A DNA stretch of 64,000 nucleotides from Flavobacterium album. GTDB lineage: Bacteria; Bacteroidota; Bacteroidia; Flavobacteriales; Flavobacteriaceae. Location: contig NZ_CP029186.1 in assembly GCF_003096035.1 (NCBI RefSeq), positions 571,001 to 635,000 of the forward strand, in the 5' to 3' direction. A model generated the notes under the pieces. It had not been told where the DNA came from. It saw only the letters and a program-made list of their open reading frames with translations, and did not search any database. Shown here piece by piece: positions 36,263 to 45,005 of the stretch; the first letter of the stretch is position 1; every line of letters starts with the position of its first letter. Position numbers and translations under genes: made by a program.

Positions 36263-36985
36263 CTATAGTATATAAAATATCAGCCCCAGGTTAAGCGACT
36301 GCAGCTTTAGCTTATCGCCATTTTCCAGGATGGCATCTTTATATATGGGAGTGAGGCCGTAGTAGGCATACAGGTTCCAGGTATTCCATCCCGCAGAGAT
36401 ATAAGCCCCATAAGCAATACGATTGATATTGTTGTCCTTACGGATTTTTACTGTCCCGCCTTCAGCAGGCTCATACTGCGCTTTGTCATATAACAGGTAG
36501 CTCACTTTGAATCCTGCATAGATGCGCCAGAACTTATGGCTTATGGAATCGGAATTGCGCCAGCGTAATTCCAAAGGCACTTCAAGATAGTGAAGCACAA
36601 GCTTGTTCTTATCAAAACTGCCTTCCTTTACCGGGTGGTACACATTTTCCCCGCCCATATTCTCCACAACAAGGTTGTGCTTGATATTGCTGTACGAATA
36701 ACCAAGCCCGAGCGCTACAGAGTGGTTCCTGCGTTTATTGATAGGCATGTCCCTTAAAAAACCCGCCGAAAGCCCGGTAGAAAAAGAGTATTGCGAATAC
36801 CCCGCGGGCTTGCCCTGCATGATGTTATACGAGATCGTGGCATAGAACTGGTCTTCCCTGTATTTTGGGTCGGCAAACGCCGGAACGCTGTCAACTTCTA
36901 TGGTATCTTTCAGCCGTTCGTTCACCTGCGCAAAAGACGTGAGGAAAACAATATTCATTATAAAAAGACAAAAATACCGCATCAT
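36263..36985 (-). CDS. PorT-like outer-membrane beta-barrel protein
   Basis: A 240-residue secreted protein. The signal peptide spans about residues 1-19 (NIVFLTSFAQ). The body shows alternating amphipathic strands with aromatic and glycine positions (FYATISYN, VALGLGYSYSN, YLEVPLELRW, IAYGAYISAGW) and ends in LNLGLIFYIL. This fits the PorT/outer-membrane porin-like family of Bacteroidetes. It might be related to the T9SS factor PorT, but the similarity is at family level only. An alternative ATG is one codon downstream (MRYFCL). Confidence 0.78.
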   Translation of the reverse strand: MMRYFCLFIMNIVFLTSFAQVNERLKDTIEVDSVPAFADPKYREDQFYATISYNIMQGKPAGYSQYSFSTGLSAGFLRDMPINKRRNHSVALGLGYSYSNIKHNLVVENMGGENVYHPVKEGSFDKNKLVLHYLEVPLELRWRNSDSISHKFWRIYAGFKVSYLLYDKAQYEPAEGGTVKIRKDNNINRIAYGAYISAGWNTWNLYAYYGLTPIYKDAILENGDKLKLQSLNLGLIFYIL

Positions 36986-37117
36986 GTAGTTTACCGGATA
37001 GTTATACTACAAAGATGCAAAAGTTTAGCGTGGGTTGTATGCTGCCAACAGATTTTTATGACATCACCGGCAGTGTCATAATAAACCCGGATCTGAAATG
37101 GTTTGTGCGTATTGAAA

Positions 37118-38365
37118 TTAATCTGCCTTCTTAAAGATAGTACTCGCGGTATGCCCCCCAAAACCAAAGGTGTTGTTGACGGCATATCCTATTTTTTTGC
37201 TGACAGGCTTATCCAGGATGATCGAAAGGCCTGCCGGTATTTGCGGATCCAGGTTGGTAGTATTTATCGTTGGGGGAATAATGTCATTCTTCACCGCCAG
37301 TATACTGATGATGCTTTCTATAGCTCCGGCCGCGCCGAGCAAATGGCCGGTCATGGATTTTGTTGCACTTACTGGAACGTCAATCCCGTTGAAAACCGTA
37401 GCAATGGCATTCAGTTCACTTAAGTCGCCCTGCGGTGTAGAGGTAGCATGGGCATTGATATAATCAATGTCCGATGGGTGTAACCCGGCATCCGACAAAG
37501 CTTTCTGCATACCTAAGGCTGCACCAAGCCCATCGGCAGGTGTACCGGTAAGGTGGTAGGCATCGGCAGCCATCCCGCCACCTACTATCTCTGCATATAT
37601 TGTTGCTCCCCTTGCAACGGCATGTTCCCATTCTTCCAGTATCAGCGCACCCGCACCTTCCCCTGCTACAAAGCCATCGCGGTTGGCATCAAAAGGTTTT
37701 GAAGCCGATTGCGAGTTGTCGTTATTTTTAGATAACGCATGCGATGCATTGAACCCGCCGATAGACGACTGCGTTATTGCCGCCTCGCTCCCGCCCGCGA
37801 TCATGATTGTGGCTTTGCCTAAACGAATGGTATCGAAAGCCGAAATTATGGCAGTATTGGAAGAGGCACAGGCCGAGACGGTAGCATAATTAGGCCCGTG
37901 CAAACCGTAGCGGATAGAAAGCACACCCGCCGCAATATCCACTATCATTTTCGGGATAAAGAACGGATTGAAGCGTGGTGTACCATCGCCGGAATAGAAC
38001 TCCTTTAACTGTTCCTCAAAGGTACCGATACCACCATTGCCGGATGCCCATATGACGCCAACCCCAAAACGTTCCTTTTGTGGCATCGTACTAAAATCCA
38101 ATCCGGAATCTTTTACAGCCTCATCGGTTGCGGCAATGGCATATTGGGTAAAGAGGTCGTATTTGCGTGCTTCTTTTCGGTCGACATATTGCTCAATGTC
38201 AAAATTCTTTACCTCGCAGGCAAACTGCGTCTTGAATTTCGATGCATCGAATTTCGTGATCGGCCCTGCACCGCTTTTCCCGGCAAGGATATTTGCCCAG
38301 AATTCCGGCACCGAATTGCCCAGCGGCGTTATCGCACCCAGGCCTGTTACTGCTACTCTTTTCAT
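37118..38365 (-). CDS. fabF: Beta-ketoacyl-ACP synthase II-type enzyme
   Basis: A 415-residue condensing enzyme that extends acyl-ACP with malonyl-ACP. The catalytic triad is intact: Cys166 in TVSACASSN, His306 in NAHATSTPQGD and His341 in KSMTGHLLGAAGA. GFVAGEGAGALILE and the C-terminal NNTFGFGGHTAS are also typical. There is no acpP, fabG or fabD nearby, so this may be an additional FabF paralogue rather than the main fatty-acid elongation enzyme. Confidence 0.9.
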   Translation of the reverse strand: MKRVAVTGLGAITPLGNSVPEFWANILAGKSGAGPITKFDASKFKTQFACEVKNFDIEQYVDRKEARKYDLFTQYAIAATDEAVKDSGLDFSTMPQKERFGVGVIWASGNGGIGTFEEQLKEFYSGDGTPRFNPFFIPKMIVDIAAGVLSIRYGLHGPNYATVSACASSNTAIISAFDTIRLGKATIMIAGGSEAAITQSSIGGFNASHALSKNNDNSQSASKPFDANRDGFVAGEGAGALILEEWEHAVARGATIYAEIVGGGMAADAYHLTGTPADGLGAALGMQKALSDAGLHPSDIDYINAHATSTPQGDLSELNAIATVFNGIDVPVSATKSMTGHLLGAAGAIESIISILAVKNDIIPPTINTTNLDPQIPAGLSIILDKPVSKKIGYAVNNTFGFGGHTASTIFKKAD

Positions 38366-38386
38366 TTTCTAGTTTTTAAGATTCGA

Positions 38387-38534
38387 TTTAACCACATAGA
38401 CACATAGGATTAAAAAACCGGAAAAAGATGGTTATTTTAGTATCGCATAGATGAAGCGTCGCTTCAACTTAGTGAACCTGCATTTCCTTCAGTACTGTCA
38501 AAGCCTATAAATCCTATGTTTCTATGTGGTTAAA
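38387..38534. mobile_element. MITE-like element with 25-bp terminal inverted repeats
   Basis: The 25-nt ends at 38387-38411 and 38510-38534 are inverted copies matching at 24 of 25 positions (TTTAACCACATAGA ... ACATAGGATT). An inner palindrome GAAGCG-T-CGCTTC lies near 38452-38464. It is 148 bp long with no coding capacity, and sits between fabF and the thioesterase gene. Confidence 0.85.
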
Positions 38535-38538
38535 TTTT

Positions 38539-38976
38539 TTATTTTTTAATTGGCGTTTTCAACAGATTGGTATAGCCTTTTGCCAAAAGTTTAGTGCGCT
38601 CTTTATTCCATACTTCACATTCGGCATTCACGATCTGGCTGCCTCTTTTCAGCACTTTTGTTTTAGCAATAATAACATCGCCTTCGCGCGCCGGCGCAAA
38701 ATAATCCACCGCCAGGTTTATCGACATATGGAAGAACGCTTCGCCATAGCATATCAGCGTAGCGCCAATAGCATCGTCTATCATCGCTGCCGTCACACCG
38801 CCGTGGAGCGTTCCGAACGGATTTGTCATTTCCTTACGGATGGCATATTCAAATGTCAGGCTGTCCTGCTCTACCGCGGCCATAACCGGCTTTAGCCAGC
38901 TCATGAATGGTGATGGCGAATCTGACACCTCCCTGCCTATATGCTGCCTTAAAAATTCTGCTGCTTTTGTATTCAT
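38539..38976 (-). CDS. PaaI-type hotdog thioesterase
   Basis: A 145-residue PaaI/4HBT-family thioesterase that would hydrolyse acyl- or aryl-CoA. The hotdog helix and active-site region read NPFGTLHGGVTAAMIDDAIG (near residues 52-71), with the His-Gly-Gly and the Asp typical of the family. A palindrome TACC-ATTC-GGTA begins 14 nt upstream of its start and matches the operator of the neighbouring TetR gene, so repression by that TetR is predicted. Confidence 0.9.
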   Translation of the reverse strand: MNTKAAEFLRQHIGREVSDSPSPFMSWLKPVMAAVEQDSLTFEYAIRKEMTNPFGTLHGGVTAAMIDDAIGATLICYGEAFFHMSINLAVDYFAPAREGDVIIAKTKVLKRGSQIVNAECEVWNKERTKLLAKGYTNLLKTPIKK

Positions 38977-38989
38977 AATTTCTATTTTG

Positions 38990-39001
38990 TACCATTCGGT
39001 A
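38990..39001. promoter_or_regulatory. TetR-type operator, site 1
   Basis: TACC-ATTC-GGTA, with the same half-sites and 4-nt spacing as the sites at 39018 and 39663. It lies just before the thioesterase start at 38976. Confidence 0.7.
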
Positions 39002-39017
39002 TATTAATAAATATTTT

Positions 39018-39035
39018 ATATACCAATTGGTATAT
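39018..39035. promoter_or_regulatory. TetR-type operator, site 2
   Basis: A perfect 18-bp palindrome ATATACCAATTGGTATAT between the TetR stop and the thioesterase start. Confidence 0.78.
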
Positions 39036-39050
39036 TTTATGCCAAAAAAA

Positions 39051-39641
39051 TTATTTCGCTATCTTATCTATCATTTTTTCAGCCTGTTTCATGGCTGTTT
39101 TAAAGCCTTCCATCTTGCCCGTAACTTTTGTTATCATAATGCCGCCTTCAACCAACGCTATAAAAGCCAGGGCAAAATCTTTGGCAGCGGCACCTTTGCG
39201 CACCTGCCCTTTTTCCTGTCCTTCCTTAATAATGTTCTGAATTGTTTTATGCCATTTTTCTATGGCAGATGCTGCTTTACTGCGCAGTGCTTCGTGGGTA
39301 TCATCCGCCTCAATGGCTGTATTCAATACAGGGCAGCCACCTTCGAGTGCGGGGAACAATATGAATTGTGAATATAAAGTCAGGTATACTTTGAGCTTAT
39401 CAATGGCATTGGGCTTATCGTCTATTTTCTTTTTGATGATAGAAGACATCAGCCCAAAATTGTAATCGAAAACCGCCAAGGCCACTTCATCCTTATTACT
39501 GAAGTTTCCATAGATGCTGCCTTTGGTAAGCCCGGTAGCTTCTGTAATGTCCGAAAGTGACGTACCGGCATAGCCTTTCCTGTTGAAAACGGGTGCTGTT
39601 TTCTCTATGATGAACTGCCTTGTTTTTTCTGCTTTAGTCAT
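39051..39641 (-). CDS. TetR/AcrR family transcriptional regulator
   Basis: A 196-residue repressor-type regulator. The N-terminal helix-turn-helix covers about residues 8-52 (KGYAGTSLSDITEATGLTKGSIYGNFSNKDE). The C-terminal helical domain would bind a ligand, possibly acyl-CoA given the thioesterase target. Palindromes with identical TACC/GGTA half-sites occur upstream of this gene (39663-39684) and between it and the thioesterase. This supports autoregulation and control of the thioesterase. Confidence 0.93.
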   Translation of the reverse strand: MTKAEKTRQFIIEKTAPVFNRKGYAGTSLSDITEATGLTKGSIYGNFSNKDEVALAVFDYNFGLMSSIIKKKIDDKPNAIDKLKVYLTLYSQFILFPALEGGCPVLNTAIEADDTHEALRSKAASAIEKWHKTIQNIIKEGQEKGQVRKGAAAKDFALAFIALVEGGIMITKVTGKMEGFKTAMKQAEKMIDKIAK

Positions 39642-39662
39642 TGCTTCGAATTACATATACAA

Positions 39663-39684
39663 AATTATACCAATCGGTATAATT
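39663..39684. promoter_or_regulatory. TetR-type operator, site 3 (autoregulatory)
   Basis: A palindrome with arms AATTATACC and GGTATAATT around AATC, 22 nt upstream of the TetR start codon. Confidence 0.78.
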
Positions 39685-39798
39685 AGCAAAATAAAATCGT
39701 ATTTATTTTCAGGAAATGAAAATACTAATCTTATCCTAATTGCTCGCGTAAGCCGATTTTTTTGCGTATTTTTATATGTATAATTAAATTCAAACACT

Positions 39799-40113
39799 AT
39801 GCAGATTAACATAAACACCGACAACCACATTGAAGGTGCCGGAAGGATCGAAAACTATTTCTCTGAAGTATTGCACAACGCCCTGAAACGTTTTGAAGAC
39901 AAGATAACAAGCCTGGAAGTTTACTTGGGCGACGAGAATGCCGATAAAACCAAAGGCGCCGACAAACGCTGCACTATTGAGGCACGTGTAAACGGGATGA
40001 ACCCACTGGCGGTAACCAACCACGCCGAATCGGTAGAGTTTGCCATAAAAGGCGCTGCTGATAAAATGAAGCACCTTTTGGAGCACACTTTTGATAAAAT
40101 ACGCACACACTAA
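39799..40113 (+). CDS. HPF/RaiA-type ribosome-associated protein
   Basis: A 104-residue protein of the ribosome hibernation factor family, short form (no C-terminal dimerisation domain). It binds the small-subunit decoding region and keeps ribosomes inactive in stationary phase. The beta-alpha-beta core is recognisable: INTDNHIEG, ALKRFEDKITSLEVYLGDEN, RCTIEARVNGMNPL. The single-domain length suggests RaiA-like function. A shared terminator follows. Confidence 0.85.
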   Translation: MQININTDNHIEGAGRIENYFSEVLHNALKRFEDKITSLEVYLGDENADKTKGADKRCTIEARVNGMNPLAVTNHAESVEFAIKGAADKMKHLLEHTFDKIRTH

Positions 40114-40135
40114 ACAATAGTGCGGGCTAAACCGG

Positions 40136-40171
40136 AAACCTTCAGGACTTATTTGCCTGAAGGTTTTTTAT
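40136..40171. terminator. Bidirectional terminator overlapping the iron-permease gene 3' end
   Basis: AAACCTTCAGG and CCTGAAGGTTT pair around ACTTATTTG with a T run. The stem includes the last codons and stop of the convergent minus-strand gene. Confidence 0.8.
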
Positions 40172-40682
40172 TTGCAGTTTCCTTAGGCGATGCCTTTTTG
40201 GAAATAACATCCTGTCTTATTTTTTTCGACTTACTTTTCACTTCGTTGTTCTCCTCAGCCTCGTCGAGAGAATGCGACTCGTGCAGGTTCTGGCCCTTTT
40301 TGCTCAGCTCACCCAGCTTGCAATAATATTTCTTAATGATCTCCATTTCCTCCTCGGTCATGTCCTCAATGTCGATAAGACGGTTGCTGGCAAGCTCATT
40401 ACATGCCACAAGCTCGTTCAGCTTCAGTTGTATGGCCAGCGAATCCTTATTTTGCGATTTCTGGATAACGAACACCATCAGGAACGTAATGATCGTTGTG
40501 CCTGTGTTGATAACCAGCTGCCACGTTTCGGAATAATCGAATATAGGGCCGCTTATCCCCCAAACGATCACGATCAGCAGCGCTATAGCAAACACAGAAC
40601 TACTGCCTGTAGCTTTGGTGACTTTTGCAGCGAACTTATCAAAAAAATTATTTATTCCTGATTTACTTTTTTTCTTTGCCAT
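40149..40682 (-). CDS. Low-affinity iron permease family protein
   Basis: A 177-residue membrane protein of the low-affinity iron permease family. Two hydrophobic segments (about residues 28-46 and 57-75) enclose the motif SGPIFDYSETWQLVINTGTTI, which is highly conserved in the family. QKSQNKDSLAIQLKLNEL follows. The C-terminus is long, charged and lysine-rich. Transport of iron is established for fungal Fet4; for bacterial members it is presumed only. Confidence 0.87.
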   Translation of the reverse strand: MAKKKSKSGINNFFDKFAAKVTKATGSSSVFAIALLIVIVWGISGPIFDYSETWQLVINTGTTIITFLMVFVIQKSQNKDSLAIQLKLNELVACNELASNRLIDIEDMTEEEMEIIKKYYCKLGELSKKGQNLHESHSLDEAEENNEVKSKSKKIRQDVISKKASPKETANKKPSGK

Positions 40683-40804
40683 GGTAGATATTATTTTGTA
40701 CTAAAATTACGAATAAGGATAATACAAAGAAAAGCCCTCCAAAATATTTATGAAGGGTTTGGGAAAGAACTTAAAGTAAAGCCCGGCTATTAACTTCAGC
40801 AAGC

Positions 40805-41881
40805 TTACTTATAAAAAGTATCCATCGCGGGAAGCGCTTTGCCTTCAAAATCCCAAAGCGCAAGGTTCTCACCCGCAGAGCCATTGGTTGCTTCTGCTCC
40901 CCTAAATGCCACCCACTCGGTGCCCCAATAGCAGAAACCCATGCCTGCGTTTTTTGCAATGTTCCGTATATCCAGCATATAGCTTTTCTGTCCGTCGGGT
41001 GTGGCGGGATAGGACGGGATGATCTGGTCCTGCGTGCCGATAGTGTTATTAGTCAAATCGTTCCAGCCTAATGTAAACGGATACGACGTTTCTGCGATAA
41101 CTACCTTCTTATTATGGGCCTGGCCCAGCTGATGCATTTTTGTTTGCACATTGGCAAGGCTTTTTCCATGCCAAACGGGGTAGTACGAAAGCCCAATATA
41201 GTCATAATCTACATCGGTAATCTTATTAAAGAACCAGTCGGCACTGTCGGCAATGCCCGCATAATGTATCATAATCTTTGTGTCCGGTGCATTCTGGCGG
41301 ATCGTAGCGCTGATGCCGTTCACCAGTTGCAGGTAGCCTGCTTCATTCTCAACCAAATTGCCGAGGGGATACATGAAGCCTGTATTGGTTTCGTTGCCAA
41401 TCTGGAAAATATCGGGATGTATTTCGGCTAAAACATTCGCGGTATAAAGCATAGCCTGATCGGTTAGCTGCTGAAGATTGAGTCCTGCCCACTCTGCCGG
41501 GACTGCCTGTTGTGAAGGATCGGCCCAGGTATCCGAAAAATGCACTGTAAGCCATACTTTCATACCCCGTGCTTTTACCCTTTGGGCAAGCGCTTTTACC
41601 TCTGCCATCCCCGAATGAGGTGTGGAAGGATTCTTCCAAAGCCGGATCCGGATGGTATTTACGCCTGCTTTTTTCAGCGTGAGCAACGCATCTTCGGGCT
41701 GGCCGGTGCCGTTCTTATACACATAGCCTGATTGTTCGATTTCCGGAAGGAACGACATATCAGCTCCGCGGATGAAATTATCTTCCACTACAGGCCCGCT
41801 GCTTTTACTGTCATCGCTCCCGCAGGAAATCATAAATACTATGATGATGACGAACGGCACGGCATAAATAAGTTTTTTCAT
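40805..41881 (-). CDS. GH53 arabinogalactan endo-beta-1,4-galactanase, lipoprotein
   Basis: A 358-residue glycoside hydrolase family 53 enzyme that cuts beta-1,4-galactan of pectin side chains. The signal peptide ends in a lipobox with Cys20 (VFMISC), so it is probably anchored at the cell surface. The acid/base Glu164 lies in GNETNTG and the nucleophile Glu264 in IAETSYP. RGADMSFLPEIEQ near residue 38 is typical. No SusC/SusD pair is nearby, so this is not a complete polysaccharide utilisation locus. The AraC regulator at 42000 is a possible controller. Confidence 0.92.
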   Translation of the reverse strand: MKKLIYAVPFVIIIVFMISCGSDDSKSSGPVVEDNFIRGADMSFLPEIEQSGYVYKNGTGQPEDALLTLKKAGVNTIRIRLWKNPSTPHSGMAEVKALAQRVKARGMKVWLTVHFSDTWADPSQQAVPAEWAGLNLQQLTDQAMLYTANVLAEIHPDIFQIGNETNTGFMYPLGNLVENEAGYLQLVNGISATIRQNAPDTKIMIHYAGIADSADWFFNKITDVDYDYIGLSYYPVWHGKSLANVQTKMHQLGQAHNKKVVIAETSYPFTLGWNDLTNNTIGTQDQIIPSYPATPDGQKSYMLDIRNIAKNAGMGFCYWGTEWVAFRGAEATNGSAGENLALWDFEGKALPAMDTFYK

Positions 41882-41912
41882 GGCTTTCCCATTGATTAAA
41901 TCATGTTACTAC

Positions 41913-41920
41913 CAAATGTA
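41913..41920 (-). promoter_or_regulatory. TAnnTTTG promoter element for the galactanase gene
   Basis: TACATTTG on the minus strand, 32 nt before the start codon. Confidence 0.5.
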
Positions 41921-41999
41921 CAGGTTATCCTGATATAAAGATAAGAGTACTTACAGCTTTTGTAATAACATCATTTTGGCGATGAAGACACAGGGATGC

Positions 42000-42872
42000 T
42001 TAGGAAACTACTTCACGCAATTCCTTCCGGTACTGCGAAGCGCTCTTGCCGGTAAATTCCCTGAAGGCTTTATTGAAGTGGCTGAAGTTGTTAAAGCCGC
42101 TTTCATAGCATACATCAGCAATTGGGATGTGTTTTTCGGCCAATAACTTGCAGGCGTGAACGATGCGGTACTCATTGACAAATTGTGTGAAGGTCTTTTT
42201 CGTTACCTTTTTAAAATAACGGCAAAAAGAAGGCACCGTCATGCTCGCCATGCCGGCAACTTTGTCAAGGGCTATTGGCTGCCTGAAGCTGTCCTTCACA
42301 AAATTAAATACCATATTAATGCGGTCGTTATCCTGCACCTGCGTTTCCATGGCAAACCCCTCAGCATTCAGAATTTTATAGTCGTCGGAGCGTTCGAGGT
42401 ACTTAAGTATCTTTATTATAGACAGCAGTCTTTCAAACGGCTGCTGCCCTTCCATTGCCTCAAGTTCTTCACCCACTATCCTTTTAGTTTTGCCGCCAAA
42501 GGCAATGCCGCCCCTGGAACGGACTAAAAGGCTTTGCAATCCTGTGGTCTCGGGAAGCATCATAAAAGCCTCGCCCAGGAAATCAGGCCGCATCTGTACT
42601 ACGGTCTCGTTCTTATTGCCTGTAGCCTCGTCAGTAAAGCCACAATGCGGGAGGTTGCTGCCGATGAGGATAAGGTCCCCATCCGTATAATAGGAGATAT
42701 GGCTGCCTATCTGCCTTTTCCCGGCGCCGCCATTGACGAATACCAACTCTACCTCGGGATGGTAATGCCACACATGGGCTTTTACGTTGGCATTTTGTAC
42801 ATATTTTGAATAATAGAACGAACTCCCAAAGTTGGGTTCTATCACTTCAAACGTTGGCACTGCAACTTTCAT
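42000..42872 (-). CDS. AraC family transcriptional regulator
   Basis: A 290-residue AraC-type activator. The N-terminal cupin-like sensor domain spans about residues 20-150 (VWHYHPEVELVFVNGG). The C-terminal pair of helix-turn-helices spans about 190-285 (IALDKVAGMASMTVPSFCRYFKKVTKKTF, then ADVCYESGFNNFSHFNKAFREFTG). It probably senses a sugar. It lies upstream of the galactanase on the same strand, separated by that gene's own promoter, so regulation of the galactanase is plausible. Confidence 0.93.
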   Translation of the reverse strand: MKVAVPTFEVIEPNFGSSFYYSKYVQNANVKAHVWHYHPEVELVFVNGGAGKRQIGSHISYYTDGDLILIGSNLPHCGFTDEATGNKNETVVQMRPDFLGEAFMMLPETTGLQSLLVRSRGGIAFGGKTKRIVGEELEAMEGQQPFERLLSIIKILKYLERSDDYKILNAEGFAMETQVQDNDRINMVFNFVKDSFRQPIALDKVAGMASMTVPSFCRYFKKVTKKTFTQFVNEYRIVHACKLLAEKHIPIADVCYESGFNNFSHFNKAFREFTGKSASQYRKELREVVS

Positions 42873-42891
42873 ACTTAATTATTTACACCTG

Positions 42892-42899
42892 CAAAAGTA
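42892..42899 (-). promoter_or_regulatory. TAnnTTTG promoter element for the AraC gene
   Basis: TACTTTTG on the minus strand, 20 nt before the start codon. Confidence 0.45.
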
Positions 42900-43059
42900 C
42901 TAAAATACAACTATATTTCCTCCATTTTATTATATAACGTTTTAGTTGGTTAAAATAGCACACATATTGGCAAATACTGCTGTAATTCAACCGAAAGCAA
43001 AGAATTAATTTAGCACTAAGAAATTCAGGAAAAATTCATCAATAAAAAATCATCCAGGT

Positions 43060-43638
43060 ATGAAAAATGTAATTAAAATGGGATTTGTAATGGCGTTGTT
43101 CCTTACTGCCCTGGTAGCAAATGCAGCTGACAGCAAACTTTCGCTAAGCGTAAGGAGCGGCGGCAAACTGGTAAACTTCAGCATCAATGAAGTGAAGAAC
43201 GTTGATGTGACCATAGCAACAAAAGATAAAGAAGTTCTTTTCTCTGAAAGGCTAAAAAGCAGGGAAGGCAAAATCAGCAGGACTTATGACCTTACAGCTT
43301 TCCCTGACGGCACCTATTTTCTTGAGGCAGCAACGGGCAGTGAAATAGCTACTTACGAAGTGACCATCGCCAACAACGGTGTGATCATTTCTGAAAAAGC
43401 GGTTGCCGAAGTGTACAAGCCTTTGCTTAACGCTAAGGACGGCATGGTTACCGTGATCCTTCCGGATGGTAAAGCACCTGTAGCTATTAAGATATACGAC
43501 GAGAACAATGTGGAGCTTTACAATGGTACTGTAGCCCGCACTACAAAGTTTGACGTTAACAGCACAACGGCTAAAAACGTAACCCTGGTTATGACCTACA
43601 ATGACAAAATGTTCGTTGAGACTATTGCCGCACGATAA
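43060..43638 (+). CDS. Secreted protein of unknown function
   Basis: A 192-residue protein with a signal peptide (residues 1-22, ending VANA). The rest is beta-rich with repeated short strands (KLSLSVRSGGKLVNFS, DVTIATKDKEVLFSERL, GTYFLEAATGSEIATYEVTI), consistent with one or two Ig-like domains in the periplasm. I recognise no named family with confidence. It is a stand-alone gene followed by a clear terminator. Confidence 0.72.
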   Translation: MKNVIKMGFVMALFLTALVANAADSKLSLSVRSGGKLVNFSINEVKNVDVTIATKDKEVLFSERLKSREGKISRTYDLTAFPDGTYFLEAATGSEIATYEVTIANNGVIISEKAVAEVYKPLLNAKDGMVTVILPDGKAPVAIKIYDENNVELYNGTVARTTKFDVNSTTAKNVTLVMTYNDKMFVETIAAR

Positions 43639-43663
43639 TATTGGTTTGTTTGGTTACATACAT

Positions 43664-43692
43664 GAAGAAGCAGCTTTAGGGCTGCTTTTTTT
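43664..43692 (+). terminator. Rho-independent terminator
   Basis: AAGCAGC and GCTGCTT pair around TTTAGG, followed by a T run. It also overlaps the 3' end of the convergent oxidoreductase gene. Confidence 0.85.
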
Positions 43693-44671
43693 ATTCTATC
43701 GTCCCCAATATCCTGTCCATTACCCAGCCGGTATGCGCTCCTGTCATCCCTGTTGAAGGATGGATCGCATTACCCAAGAGGTGCTCGCGCATATTCTGCA
43801 CATGGTACAGCTGAATGTTTTCCGGGTGCCCGATTACGACCTCTTTCCTTCCCGCATCATTACTAAGTACAAGCGGCACCTCATCAAAAACAGCGAACTC
43901 CATTTTCCCTTTACTGCCGTAAATGGTTGCGCTGTCGGCTCTTTCCGAAAGGCCGAAATTCCAGGTTCCGGTTCCGGTAACGCCGGACTCATGCAGCCAA
44001 GAAGCGGTCACGGCATCTTTGGCAGAATACAATCCCTGTTGGTTGAGGCTGCTCCCCGAAACTTCTTTTGCATTACCGAACAGATAGAGAAACAGGTCGA
44101 GCCCGTGGCTGGCAAGGTCATCAAAATAACCGCCGGGGGCTATGGCGGCATCCGTTCGCCAGTTATATTCTCCTGAAAGGTCTTTTGGTGAAGGTGTCCT
44201 GCCCAAATGCCAGTTGATATGGCGCACTGTGCCTATCTGCCCTTCTTCTATCCAGTTTTTAATTTGTAAAAACCTTGGCAGCGAACGGCGGTAGTACGCA
44301 ACAAATAAAGGCAATCCTTTACTTTCAAAAGCATTGCAAATAGCAACACATTCGGCATAGGTAGGCGCCATCGGCTTCTCGATGCAGCAGGGCTTGCCCG
44401 CACCGGCAACTTTGAGTGCGTAATATTTATGGGTATCAGGCGGCGTGGCAATATAAACGGCATCTACTTCGGGGGCGTTTATAAGTGCATCTGCATCAGA
44501 ATAATGTTTTGGCACACCATGCCTTTTTGCATAGTCTTCGGCTTTTGCAGCATCGCGGCGCATAACGGCATGCAGTTCAAAACCTTCTGTCTTCTGGTAG
44601 GCCGGGCCGCTCTTGCGTTCGGTAACGTCGCCGCAGCCAATTATTCCCCAACGGATCGTTTTTTGGTTCAT
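43691..44671 (-). CDS. Gfo/Idh/MocA family oxidoreductase
   Basis: A 326-residue NAD(P)-dependent sugar dehydrogenase-type protein. The N-terminal Rossmann segment is RWGIIGCGDVTE (residues about 6-17). The cofactor/substrate segment CCIEKPMAPTYAE contains the conserved Glu-Lys-Pro. The C-terminal domain has APGGYFDDLASHGLDLFLYLFG with the conserved Asp-x-x-x-His. The substrate is unknown, probably a sugar or inositol derivative. Confidence 0.92.
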   Translation of the reverse strand: MNQKTIRWGIIGCGDVTERKSGPAYQKTEGFELHAVMRRDAAKAEDYAKRHGVPKHYSDADALINAPEVDAVYIATPPDTHKYYALKVAGAGKPCCIEKPMAPTYAECVAICNAFESKGLPLFVAYYRRSLPRFLQIKNWIEEGQIGTVRHINWHLGRTPSPKDLSGEYNWRTDAAIAPGGYFDDLASHGLDLFLYLFGNAKEVSGSSLNQQGLYSAKDAVTASWLHESGVTGTGTWNFGLSERADSATIYGSKGKMEFAVFDEVPLVLSNDAGRKEVVIGHPENIQLYHVQNMREHLLGNAIHPSTGMTGAHTGWVMDRILGTIE

Positions 44672-44732
44672 AGTTTGTTTTTTGGAAGCATAAAAATAGT
44701 GTTTTTATTCAATCCCTTTATGTGAAAGTTAT

Positions 44733-44968
44733 TACACAGATTCACAGAGCAGGCACAGAGTTGCACTGAGAAAATTTAAAATAGATCATAGAGGCCTCAG
44801 AGTATTTTGAGTATCTTTTGTTAGACATTGCAATGCAACGTCTCTACAACATTGTTTAATCATGATCCGTTAAAAAAGTTTGACACTCCGTAGAGGCGTT
44901 GCATTGCAACGTCTCCTGTAATTGCATCAAAATTCATATAATTAAAAACTCTGTGAATCTCTGTGGTA
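44733..44968. repeat. Nested palindromic element between oxidoreductase and isomerase genes
   Basis: The outer arms CACAGATTCACAGAG (about 44735) and CTCTGTGAATCTCTGTGG (about 44948) are inverted copies. Two inner GTTGCATTGCAACGTCTC-type palindromes lie at about 44824-44847 and 44892-44915. It occupies most of the 44672-45005 gap; no coding signal is seen. Confidence 0.75.
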
Positions 44969-45005
44969 TTTTACCTATTTTTAAAATTCCAAAAAACGAA
45001 ATGAA

